From Nematostella vectensis (Eukaryota > Cnidaria > Anthozoa > Actiniaria > Edwardsiidae): DNA of 64,000 bases. The notes below the pieces were generated by a model. That model was given only the letters and a program-made list of their open reading frames with translations, was not told the origin of the DNA and searched no databases. This document shows, piece after piece, positions 35,240 to 46,949 of this stretch (position 1 is its first letter; each line of letters begins with the position of its first letter). A program made the position numbers and the translations under genes. The stretch is from NCBI RefSeq assembly GCF_932526225.1, contig NC_064043.1:7307501-7371500 (forward strand). The letters run 5' to 3'.

Positions 35240-36719
35240 GGTGTACTGCCAATGCACTACACTAAAATTACACTAGCCTGAAGCGAAGGGACGAAAAAGA
35301 ACCACTGGCCCACTGTTGGCGTGACCAACCCCAGTGACAGTGCTTACAATGTTTACTAACAATTCATTCAAGGGGTTACTTGATTTGGACCCTAGCTCAG
35401 TACCTTCTGCACCCAGTGGTGGAAATTGAAAAATAAAATAAAATGAATAATAAAGAAATTCGAAATCCGCCATAATAGAAACATAAATGTGCCCCCCCGC
35501 CCCCCGCCAATATTTTCAAAAATTATAAGGAAGAAACTCTGAGAACTGTATGTTGTTACATAGACCTAGAAGGGGCTTGATGCTTATCAAAGGGGGTACA
35601 GGCGGAGTTCGGACTACTGGCGCATTCACTGGCCACGTAACTTTTTTTTCTTCTTGTTACTCAGAAGAAGTTAAGCGAATGCCATCATTTCATTAAAGAA
35701 GAGACGCTGCCTCGGGCAATTCCGGATGCCATTTAAAAAACATTTCTTGCATTTCATGGCTTGGCAGTTTCACACGACATGCAGCAAGTTTTTTTTTATC
35801 CTTTTTTTTTCAATATTTAATTGGGTTTTCGCTCGTAAAATTAAACGAACATGTCAAAACTTTTAAATGTACCATTCTTGAATTTGACATTCAGAGTGGG
35901 TTGGCAGCGAGGTTTTATTTCTCTTAACCCAAGGTCATGGTATTACTCAAATCAGTGACGTCTAAGTTAAAGAATACTCTTATTTGCGTAATTTCCTGGC
36001 TGTAGTTCCTTTTTGTTATGAACATTAGTACAAAAGCTATTAAGCTAACCATTATACCTAGACGCTTTTGAATTAATATAGGATCTTTACTAGAAACAAA
36101 ATTGAATGCAAGAAACATGCCAAGAGACATTTCACACTACCCCTCAGCATTGTATCATTGTTATGAGATTGCGGTACCAAAATTGATTTAACTCCTTCAC
36201 ATACTAGTTAGAACACACTTTAGTTTGCTAGGCGCACAATGGCCGATCTGTGGGGAACGCCACCTGGTAAATAAAAGCTTTAAAATATAATTGTAGGTTT
36301 TGTCGCTTAGATATACAACAGTATTACTTCTATATAACATGTTTAAGGTCTATTATTATATGAGTTATAATGCCATTTTTTTATGGTTTAGTCGCATAAC
36401 AGAGCCTAGTAGGCTTTTATCAAAGGATTAGGGAGAGTACAACACAAGATAAATCCCGATTTAGCTAAGACGCAAGCGAAATGAATGTTCAGGCTGGTCC
36501 TCACTAGAATGCGAATAAAGCAAGCGTTAGCACAGTACAACAGATAAATAAGCAGCTGTGTTCTCACTCAGCTTGCGTTCCAAGAAATACTTTTCTTGCA
36601 CCTGCGATCGCGTCATGGTGAAAATTTAATAAAATAAAGTTTTGATTTAACTGCGCATGTGCTTATGTCCTAGTCAGAGCCAAACGCTTGACTAGTGAGG
36701 ACAGACTTTGATGATTGCC
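35240..36719. repeat. duplicated segment, copy B with about 375-bp insertion
   Basis: Same orientation and landmark order as 28570-29796. Between GCTAGGCGCACA and GGTGAAAATTTAATAAAAT, copy B has about 375 bp (about 36240-36616) where copy A has only about 15 bp. That stretch is either an insertion in B or a deletion in A. No ORF or clear terminal repeat was found in it. Confidence 0.8.
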
Positions 36720-37432
36720 CTTAGGGAAGAGGTTTTTTCCCTCTTCTCTCCTTTCGATGGCGCCCGATCACCGAGCGGAGAGGGTTTTCCGCAATAATAA
36801 CACCGAGTACCGCCTGCAAGCAAGCTAGCATGCAGTCGCGTGCTGTGATTGGATCACCTCTGAGGCAGTATAATCTTAAAACATGTTAACGCGTACCATA
36901 TTATACGAAGGTTTAAGATGATTTTAAAACGTTTTTCTTTAGCACCAAGTTCCCGCAACAGCAACATCTCTATCCAATTTGAATGTATTGTCACAGTGGT
37001 GGATCACAAATTGCTTTTAGAGTGGTGGATCTTCAACCGCTTTTATTGACGAAGAGTATATCGGCGATTCTTTTGTAATTCAGTTAAACACTGCTGTAGC
37101 TATGGAATCATTGTGAATTAGCTGGGTTTTTGTCATATATGGACTGCGATAAAACCGTGCAAAAAAGCGTTCAGAAACCATCGACTCTACCAAAAGTTTT
37201 TAAACTTCCCATCTTCATTTTTGGAATCAAAGTAATTGTTTAGCAAAATATTTCAAATCTTTTTTGTCACATAATAATCCTGTAATAAATGAATACTACC
37301 TAATCTTTCTAATATATTGTCAAATATTTTGTGTACAGCGTTTCTCAAAAACGCAAAACTCAGTAAATATATTCAAAAGACAGGCGTTAAATTCTCCCAA
37401 CAAAAATAACTTGTTGAGAAATAGATTACGGG

Positions 37433-37737
37433 AATTCATATATTAGCTAAGTTAGCAAACTAACCTACTAGTAATAGTAAATAAAAGCGGGGGCGAGAAA
37501 GTTTATTCTGAAATTTTATAGAATTTTAAAATTTTATAGAAAACACATACTAGTAAACAAAATTTCGGGGCGAGAAAGAAATCTGACAACTCGCCAGGAG
37601 ATTTGGTTTACTAGTATGTTTTTTCTATAAAATTTTAAAATTCTATAAAATTTCAAAATAATACCACTAAACTTTCTCGTCCCCAATTTCATTTAATACT
37701 AGTAAGTTAATTTGCTAACTTAGCTAATATATGAATT
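37433..37737. mobile_element. foldback element, 305 bp, near-complete palindrome
   Basis: Ends begin AATTCATATATTAGCTAAGT and are inverted at the right end with at least 27 perfectly matched bases. Pairing resumes through CTACTAGT, GAGAAAGTTTA and an AT-rich TTTTATAGAATTTTAAAAT block, leaving a loop around GAAATCTGACAACTCGCC. It is non-coding. The target-site duplication is ambiguous because flanking bases extend the palindrome. Transposon class unknown. Confidence 0.75.
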
Positions 37738-37828
37738 TTCTTTTAATATTAAAATATTGATTAAATGCTAGAATCTTCCGTCACCAGAGGACCACCAGCA
37801 AAAACACGGATTGCAACTCAAATATACT

Positions 37829-37834
37829 TTTATT
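37829..37834 (-). terminator. AATAAA poly(A) signal, ShKT gene
   Basis: Reverse-strand AATAAA about 300 bases past the ShKT gene stop codon. Confidence 0.4.
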
Positions 37835-38137
37835 CTTACAATCTTGCATTTGCCTTAAATGGTTCCATAAAGCAATACGATTTTGATTTTAAGTTATGCT
37901 TGATTTGCGTACACATTACTAAATCGGTTAATTTTTTATGAAATCGCGTTTTATACTTAAAAAGCAAGTTTTACAATCACTAAGTATTACGAATTAAGGA
38001 TCTGATCTCATTTTTCGATATGAGTGACCTCTGCAGGTAGACAGGGATAATATTTTTTTTAAATTATTTTCCGCTCTGTCTGTCCTGAAACGTGTAAATC
38101 CTTGAGAGATAATTCCTGCATCGCAGCAATCATACTT

Positions 38138-41100
38138 CTATGCTTTGGGTCCATTCGCTGCCACTAAAAGCACAACAGAATCACAATAAGCGAGGAGAAA
38201 CGATCGTCAGCTATATCGCCTTTTGAATTCTCGTCCATCTCTTATGATCTCCTATGATCCTGAACCCAGCGACAAACGCCCTTTGCCTATGATAAATAGA
38301 TAGGTTATCCTCCCCATAACTCTGTCTCATTAGAATACCTCCACCCCTCCCCCCCTTCCCGTATCTGTATTAACCTCCCGTCCCCTCCCCTATGTGTTCC
38401 CTTTATCTTGGATAAGAATCCCTCCCCCTTGCCTTTCCTCCATCATATTTGATATTAAAATCCCGCCTCCCTTGTTCTTGTCTATTTTCTCCCCTCCCCC
38501 TCCCCCCTTCAAACCCCATCATCCTCCACTTCAAACTCTCCCCAGTCTTACTTGAGCAGAATCCACACGTCTCTGGACAGTAGCCGAGCATAAATCGTCT
38601 TATTCCCCATGATCCTGAGCGGCAACCTCCACTGATGTCCTTGAATATTAGGCACGCATTCTTATACACGTCCTCGCACTCTGTCAAGGGAAAATCGATA
38701 TGCATTTTGAGAATTGATTAAACGAATGTCTTAGAGAAAAATCACTTAGAGATTTTTGTCGAGTGGCAATGTCTGCGCACATGAATAATATAATAATCAA
38801 AATTATATGTTATTATATAATAATCAAAATTATATGTTATTATGCGCTTGAAGCTTACATGTGGGGTCTTCCCCAAATAGAACTTTAAATATGCGCGTTA
38901 TACTTTTTGAATTTCGATTTCTATTTCGCTTTTATTTGCCCTTGATTATATATGACATAATTTTCAGTCTTTTTTATTCGAATGACTAGACGGGGTTCTA
39001 CTGTATTTTCTAAACAGAGCTGTAGCAGGTCTCAAAATATTGTGGGGCACGATACAAATAATATGGGGGGAGGGGGGTAGCCAAGCTCTGCCCTAAGCTA
39101 ACTTTAACAAAATACAATAACAAAACGCAAGCTGCAAGCATCACAATCCGAACTTAACTCACTCATGCAGTCCGCTCCATTGGGTTCTAGTGCGACTTTT
39201 CCATCCCAGCAGCACCCGTGGGCAGGTCGGCGTCTCAAGCATTCGGTGATTGGCGGAGATTGAGCCTCTAAACATAATAAGTATTACATCATACCTAGTG
39301 CCCATCAGCGTCTTTATACGCACTCGCGGGCGAATTTTACATGCTATAGGATATATTTATTGGGAGCAACTGCTCGTTCTTTTTCTCCTGATAAAACCCC
39401 TTGCGAAAACCAAATCCCAACGCCCAAGTATACACCTATTTCAAATAAGTTTGAGCTTGAGAACCCATGTGTCGTAACCCGCGGTGGTTCATGGGTAGCG
39501 CATAAACGGCTCAATCCTTGTGACTGAAAGATATGTAAACAATGTACAAATGTAAAGTAGAATTCTACCGCTTTTGGAGCCTAGATTTTCATTATATTTA
39601 CAATTATTTGCTTTTACTTGATACTCATGAAACACTGCGGGTTACGATACACAGTTTCTCCGGGTGCAACCTTATTTGAAATAGGTGTATACTCGCTACA
39701 CTTACTGCATTGAGCACAACTGAATTTGCAGCCATCCCTATCAAATTTAGAATTGCAGTTCAGCGTTCCTGAGTCGAACTTGTCCCAGCAACTCTGTACA
39801 TACATGTCGGTGCAGAGAAGAACTAGAAAGGAACAACTAGTATAAATATTCATAATACATTGCTAATAAGTCCGCTTCTTTTTATACTACCCTAGCACCT
39901 TAACCCTTAAACACGAGGTTCCGCTATAAAAGGGCAAGCTCTTGCCACCCCCGGGGTCGAGAACAATCAGTTATCAATCAGCCGTCAATGAGTCGACCTG
40001 TCAGGACAATTGGCTATGAGCGCTAAATTCAAATTTTATATTCTAATCCAAATCAAATATCTTTCTAAGAGTTGTCCATTTAAAAGGTTCTATTTATAGT
40101 AAAACAATGCTATACCAGGCTGTGTGCGCTCTTAAATACGAGCATTTTAATCATAGCGCGAGAATAATTTATCCAGATGCGTTAGATTATGGATATCGCA
40201 AAATTTAAACCTGAGTGAACAGCAAATCACTTATGATTTATCAATCACTTAACACAACTGTCTTGTTCCCTGTGCAAAAATAGTTTTATTCCAGCCGACT
40301 AGGATCAGAGATAAGCAATTTTACAGGAGGCTTATAATTTGCGACTGCTAGCTTGGCAGTGTTATGATTATAATTGCAAATTCAAGCCCGGGGGTTGGAG
40401 AAGTTTTCTCTTTTATAGCGGAAGATGAAACATTCTACTTGGATTATTTACACACATTTGCATTAAATATGGCTCATAGATAATACGAAGTTTGAACATG
40501 ACAGTCTAAGAAGCATGGGATTCACCCTAAGAATAATTAAGGTATGGTGTCGTAGAAATTATAATTCTATTTTTATTGCGTGGGAAGTCCACTTAAAAGC
40601 CTCGAGGAGTTATCTCATAGCGTTTTACGCTTTTTATTTGGCATGCGTATGTTAATAGATTTAGAGGTGTCGTGACTAAATTGTGTTCCAATTAGTAGGG
40701 AGGGGAGTGCGCTTGCGTTAAGGGAAGATAGTGCGCATTAGTTAAAGGGAAGATAGTGCGCATGAGTTAAAGGGAACATAGTGCACATGAGTTAAAGGGA
40801 AGATAGTGCGCATGAGTTAAAGGGAAGATAGTGCGCATGAGTTAAAGGGAAGATAGTGCGCATGAGTTAAAGGGAAGATAGTGCGCATGAGCTAAAGGGA
40901 AGATAGTACGCATGAGTTAAAGGGAAGATAGTGCGCAAGAGTTAAAGGGAAGATAGTGCGCATGAGTTGAAGGGAAGATAGTGCACATGAGTTAAAGGGA
41001 AGATAGTGCGCATGAGTTGAAGGGAAGATAGTGCGTATGAGTTAAAGGGAAGATAGGGAGGGTTGTGCGCATGCCTCAAGGGGACGTTAGAGAGACTCAC

Positions 41101-44064
41101 CATCACAACCCTGTCGCTGGGGTCCTAAGGCTCGGGTCTCGCCGTCATTACAACAGCCTTCTCGTGTGAATGCACAGGCTGATAATAAACGAAAGCGTCA
41201 GACAGACTGACGGGCAGAAAGACAGGCAGAAAGGGAAAACGACTTCTTGACTCAATAAAACAGACGAACGAACGAGCAAATGGTTAGCAAGACGGACGGA
41301 AGGGCATTTTGTACAGTTGTAAACTTACGGGCGGGCTGAACTTTCTTTAAAGGTTTAGGGTCCTGGAAATATCCGAATTGCGAGTCTTCCAACAGTCCCA
41401 GGATTTCGTGCTCAGAGTCATAATGGTTTTTGAAGAATGGAACACCTGAAAAATAATTATCAATTAATTACAATGAAATCGTTCGCAAACCCAAATGAAC
41501 CCTTCGAGCATTGGTACGATTTCGAACATTTGTCATCCATACGAAAATCAAAACAGACACACACACACAAATAGCAAAAACATAAAAAAGTAACAAAAGC
41601 AGGAGTTATATTGTACATTGAAATAAGTTCTCCACCCCTGTTGAGTACTCGTTCGGCTATTTTAAGCAACGAATAGAATCGTGTTTTTGATTGCTAGGGG
41701 AAACTATCAGCTTTGACGTCATAAATCGATTGTTCTTGACTCTCCCCATCTTGCCGCTATACACAATGGGCAACCTTATTTATCTGGTTTGAGATATCTA
41801 GATGCCTATCAAATGGCTAGAAAAAAAGAGGGCAAGCTAACGGCTATAAACACTTTAGAATGCAACCTTGTGTTATCACCTTGTTCCCAGGGTTTCTGGG
41901 TAATGTTCAATATGGCGTCGAGTTACTTTTCCTAAAGCAACGTTCTAGACATTGTGTTCTTCTTCGCTTTAACGGTTATATGTTATAAGGGTGGTTTTGT
42001 ACGCTCCTTTTCAAATTTGTATATCATCTTAAAAAATTTAATGATACCAAGTACAATATGGAATAATTTTCATAACACTACCACACAACGAAAGTGTAGA
42101 AATTAGAGAACTTTGCATAATGGAAGACTCCTAGAACCCGTGTGCTAACAAGAAAACATATGATTGAATGCGATTATATCGCGATAAGTTCTTTATTTCA
42201 CAGAGGCTTATACTACTGGAATCAGTTGTAATTAGCTTTTCAATATTTGAAAGAGAAATAAAAAAATCACGAAAATACTTGTGATGTGTGACAAATATCA
42301 ACAAATAGGTGCGCGCTACCTTAATTAAATCCGTAAACCTAAAAAGATGTCTGTAAATGACAAACTAAATCAAAGACATTTGATACCACATGGAAGATAT
42401 TTCCAAACGCAGCCTCCTTCTGTTCCAGGTTTTCTGACGTCACGAGAATTTAAGAGCTTGTTTATGTGTTATCTATAGCAACCTGTTGGTTCTGTAGTTT
42501 TTTACTCAGGTAGGTTTATCAAAGGGTAGAAGTTTTGTACATTTACTAAAACAGACGTTTCCAAAACAAAAATAACAGATGATTTCTCAATAGCATACAA
42601 CGAGTCCCCCTCGCCGAAACACGTTAAAATGGCATATTTTTGTCGTTTGAATATGTTCTGATGCCGAAAATATCAATTTGAACAAAAATTATCTGTTCCT
42701 TTTTCCCAGGAGGGACCATTCCTTTTTTCCCAGCCAGCATTGGTTAGGCATTTTAGCACATGAAGAATTACCCGTATATAACCGGATCGGGACGATTTTC
42801 TTTCCAAACAGCCGCTCCAGCGCCCCAAAAAATATTCCCAGCACAACTAGTTCGACTCCAAAAATTTGCCAGCAGAACCATTCGGGAGGATTTTTCCCCA
42901 GCAACTAAGGGGTCTAACATCTTCCCAGCCAGCAAAAAATAAACGGGCTTTGAAACAGATCCATGACTTCTTATTGATGACATCATATTGAAGTTGTTAA
43001 AACTTCAAATCTCCTTTCCAGACATTGTATAGCACACCAGAGACACTCAATTTGATTCAAATATGTGGATGATGTGGATGTACATTCCGCTATAATAGGT
43101 ATTTAAGTTTAAATCCATCAATTTCCCTTTCGCTAATGTCTTAAATATCCCTCTCTTCCTAATATCCTTAAAGACAAAAATTAAGGGTACCTTTCTCCAT
43201 CAATGGAGAGTCAGTAATTACAAAGACGTTATGTGCGACATTGATGTCAGAAAATTATCAAATTGACAGACATTCCTTAAATTAAAGATTGTAGATAGCT
43301 CAGAACCCCGCGCCTAAAATACAACGAGCGAATGCTTTACCTGTGACTATAGGTATACCTTACCCTGCTAACAGAGGTCTCTTTTCTTGTATTCGCTGGG
43401 CTGACGGGCTGGACGTAAAGATAGTCTGACTCCAGCCTGTCAGCCCAGCGAATACAAAGTGAAAGTGACATAGCAGGGTAGGTTATCTTTAATTTAGGTG
43501 CTCAAAGATACATAAAGTCCAATGAGCAGTAGTTATGAAAAACCGAAATCTAGGTTTTTTCTATCTTCGGGACATGAGAATTTGTTAGCGTTGTTGTTGT
43601 TGTTTTCATTTTCTTGCTGAGTATGAAGTCTGGATGAAGCGTTGAAATTTGTTTACAACCATTAACATAATCAACAAGCCAAGGAAAACAAACTGTATTA
43701 AACATACCGAAAATAAACACGTTTATTTACAGCTTATTATTCTATCAACTTAGAATGTTTTAACATTTTTGTGTTTTTTAAATACTTTTTCAGTGGTCAT
43801 CATACTGTACTCGAAAAGAATTTATTTAAACTCTGAGACAAATATCCCTAGGTATACATGGTATAATTATACTGTATACTGCGGCGTTTAAGAAACACAG
43901 CGTAAAATGCACCCGTGTAGGCAATAACAATGAAAACAGTGAAATTTATTTACTGATTTAATATCAAGATAAAACATCAATGAAAAACAATTCTCACTAC
44001 CCGTCTTACCTTGCACTAGGTGAAACACAAGAAAAAGGCACGTGAAAATGACCTTCCAGACCAT
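38138..44064 (-). CDS. secreted protein with two ShKT domains and a CC-x-D-G module
   Basis: Six minus-strand exons: 44010-44064 (signal peptide), 41329-41445, 39706-39822, 39163-39267, 38552-38680, 38138-38163. All five introns are phase 1, and the total of 549 nt gives 182 aa. Exon 3 is a six-cysteine ShKT domain (pattern ending CKFSCAQC). Exon 4 has a short module with AHGCCWDG and a downstream Cys, like the CC-x-DG motif of papilin-type extracellular proteins. Exon 5 is a second ShKT domain (CEDVYKNAC through CPETCGFC). Exon 6 codes a short tail. The internal Met at 44064 is chosen because it gives the signal peptide and lies just below a TATA box. ShKT domains occur in sea anemone potassium-channel toxins and also in many non-toxic secreted and enzyme-linked proteins. 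With two domains joined by an extra module, an extracellular role is likely; toxicity cannot be inferred. Confidence 0.85.
38785..38842. repeat. two-copy AT-rich tandem duplication
   Basis: Two direct copies of a unit containing AATAATCAAAATTATATG lie in an intron of the ShKT gene. Confidence 0.7.
40717..41060. repeat. 25-bp minisatellite, about 14 copies
   Basis: Units containing GAGTTAAAGGGAAGATAGTG followed by CGCAT repeat head to tail, with single-base variants (GCACAT, GTACGC, GAGCTAA). The array lies inside the second intron of the ShKT gene. An unrelated CAGACAGACT/GACGGACGG-like stretch follows near 41205-41300. Confidence 0.95.
43361..43480. repeat. perfect-ended foldback, 120 bp
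   Basis: TACCCTGCTA at the left is inverted as TAGCAGGGTA at the right. Inner arms GTATTCGCTGGGCTGAC and GTCAGCCCAGCGAATAC pair perfectly around a loop near GTAAAGATAGTCTGAC. It is within the first intron of the ShKT gene. Likely a small inverted-repeat element; no clear target-site duplication. Confidence 0.7.
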
Positions 44065-44120
44065 TTTGTAGTCTTGCGATTTCTTTCTGTTGTAGTGGTG
44101 ATAGGGGTTGTTAAATCGCC

Positions 44121-44130
44121 CTATATATAC
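44121..44130 (-). promoter_or_regulatory. TATA box of ShKT gene
   Basis: GTATATATAG on the minus strand, 57 bases upstream of the chosen ATG, predicting a 5' UTR of about 30 bases. This supports the internal start over upstream in-frame Met codons, the nearest of which would precede the predicted transcription start. Confidence 0.6.
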
Positions 44131-46949
44131 CCGTTCGTGAGAGGCATTCACCCAACAAGGACTAGGTTTAAGCACACCGTCTGGAAGGCCAAGCCTGTAA
44201 CCCTGACAGTGCTAGAATTCATGGCATCAGTTTACGTGGTTTACACGCACCTGTTCCAGCTATCTATACTCCTCGTCACTCAACACCTCCACAAAACACG
44301 TAAAGGTACTCCCCATAAATGTATTATTCTTTTAACAAGTGTATTCATACTCAAACAAAGCAAGAAGCGTTAGGCTTACCAAAACATTACTTAATGAACG
44401 ATTAACGCATGTTAATCGCTGCCCAGCTTCTAGAACAGTATTTTAATTAGAACCAAGTACCGGATATTAGTAAATCACCCAATTTTGTAATGGATACGAT
44501 AAGGGACCGACCATGAGATATTTGACGGGAGGTAACAGATTTTTCTGTTGCTCGATTATATTGTTTTCTCGCAGGGCAATTGGCTTCTATTTTTCTTCTT
44601 CAATCTCTGGAATGTCGCTGTGCTTTCTTGCAAAGGACTGCTTGTTCGATCCTTTTTGCTAGATATTGCCAGAATTCATTTTTTGATTTTTGTCACCGAC
44701 CTTTCGGATATCAAAGGGTCGGTTCCTAAAGGAATACAAAGAATCTAAGACTTGTGAGTTATTCGTGTGGTACTACTTGCAAGTGTCCTGAGGCCCTATT
44801 TCTTGCGGACAAATTTGGTCTGAATTATTAACACGACGTTAAAAGGCGGCGCAGTGTCTGTTTGTCAATTAGCACAGTAAGTCTCCTTACACGGGACTGA
44901 AGAGTACCAATTTGTATGTTACATGTTAATATATCTGAGCGACAGACTTTAAGAGTGTAAGAGAGCTTTTCGGCGAAGTGAGGCGTTGCTGAAGCTAAGA
45001 AGATCAAGTTGGGCGCAATTCGGGCCATACACTGTTTGACATTTCATATCATTTCAAATAGGAGTACTGATAGAATCCGAGACGAGATCTCTAAAAAGAT
45101 GTCTAAAAAGATATGTGACATGGTTTGAGGCATGTTTGAAGGTCCGGCACAATTCTTCCCTAAGGGCTAAGATACCTGAACTTGAAAAGGTTTGGCAACA
45201 TTTCAGTGAAACATTAGAGTACTTATGAATACCAGAACTGATAAAGTGTATCATGAACTTATTTTAAATATAATAAGGTGGCAATCTTTTGGGATTTTAA
45301 CCTGCAGACATTCTATGTTCTAGATAGACCGGAAACTGTGAAAAGAGTTTAGACACGATTTCGTTGTATCCGACACCTCGACAACTCTTGTCGTAAAGTG
45401 TAAAATTAGCCTACGGCTTCTCTAAGATGTTCGACGACGTTAAGTCTTAGTGTGTAATTCAGGGCTAAGACATGCCGTAGGCAGGTAGCATACGACTAAA
45501 TCGTGCTGTCTAAATCAGCATTTAGTCTCCCGCGCAGCGGTCTTTTATGTCGGTCACTGAGAAAAAGGACGGCGATGTAGCCAACTATTAACCATTGTAT
45601 TTTATACTATTGCCTTATATTTGTTTTTCTTTTTATCGAAGTACAAATCATCCCCACTGTATCGGCTGTTGGGGTTTTAAACTCGTATTCGGTTATCGAG
45701 GTAAAAATCACCGCTAGCCCCCTCCACTCCCGCCCCACCCTACAGCCTTTGTGTGGTCGTAACCGATAGAATGACATGGTATACCGCTTGGAACAGTGAT
45801 TTGGATATCAAAAGAACGCGTTATCGTGTGGTAGATCTGTGCTAGAAGCAAGAGCCAACCGAGGCGAGGATCCACACCCGAACCTACTGACGTAAGCAAG
45901 TGAATATTTTAGGTGCAGTGGTTGCACACTGCGCATGTAAAAATACAGAAGACCTGCTTTCGGAAACCTAGGAGTTATAGTGATTCACTTCACTTCACTT
46001 TATTTTACTATGCCACCTTGTACGAACAATATAGATGCATAGCGCAGCCTTGGTAAGTTACATAGAACTTATAAGGGCCTCGAAGGAGGGCACATTTCGT
46101 GTGTGGTAACTATTGCTTGGTCCAGATTGTTCCAGTGATCCGGTCGTCCTGAGCTTTTTTATGAATATAGGTGAGATGCGGTGTAAGATTATCAGTGAGG
46201 ACGATTCAAACCTCAGCCTTCTCAGTACTAAAACGGTACTGTATACCCTTTTCTCGTAATGGGTTTATTTTTAAACTATGGTTTGTTTTCTTTATTATTA
46301 TTGCTATTATTATTGTTGTTGTTGCCATTATTATTAATCATTTTCTTCGATTAATTTCAATTATTCTGCAATCGGTTTGTCATTAAACTAGCATTATAAT
46401 CATTGCTTTCATTAGTCTTTGAAGAATTAGAGAGATCGCGCGAATAATAATCGTATATGGCAAAGCTTTGAAGATGGATGATTTTTTTCAAAAGTCTTTT
46501 TGAACTGCCGCGGGTTCTAATTTCTCGAGGTACACCAAACGTTTTGAATAAATCCACACTATCATGTACTAGCATTAAAAATACCGTCTTTCTAGGGAAA
46601 AGATAAATGTCATGATACATTCAAAATTTGTTTATTTATATTTTTATTTTACTTCATATACGCACGATTCGGTGTTGTTGGGTGTAAATGCTATATAATA
46701 AAAATCCTTGAAGTCACGCCCGTGATATGAATAGATTTTTTGGAAGAAAGACACGCCGGACAGCCTTTATCTGCGGATATGCGTCGGACCTTAGGGTCTG
46801 CGTCGTAAGTTGAATTTGGAGAAGAACTTTAAAAGGAAAATTCTAAAACATCGCAGAGTTGTTCTCCTTGTTGTTTTTCTTTTAAACAATATTTCGGCGG
46901 CCAGTACCTTCTTCAGGTTTAAAGTTTTTATATAAATAGAGGCGGACAA
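44131..46949. other. intergenic, no gene recognised
   Basis: AT-rich DNA with short frames only. Two neighbouring minus-strand frames (44828-45028 and 45054-45254) look protein-like but match nothing recognised and have no clear splice context. TTC38 3' UTR sequence occupies the right end, with AATAAA on the minus strand at 46631-46636. Confidence 0.5.
46631..46636 (-). terminator. AATAAA poly(A) signal, TTC38
   Basis: Reverse-strand AATAAA about 315 bases past the TTC38 stop codon. Confidence 0.4.

Larger units (their letters stand above)
34476..38137. other. intergenic; duplication copy B and foldback
   Basis: No gene seen. Contains the second copy of the duplicated segment (35240-36719), the 305-bp foldback (37433-37737) and the 3' end region of the ShKT gene. 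The remainder is AT-rich. Confidence 0.55.

Noticed and set aside
42678-42986. Opposed frames in the ShKT gene first intron
   Set aside because: No recognisable domain, and no splice signals in phase with the neighbouring exons.
44828-45254. Two adjacent minus-strand frames (66 aa each) as a possible gene
   Set aside because: No recognised domain, no splice sites joining them, and no codon-level sign of coding.
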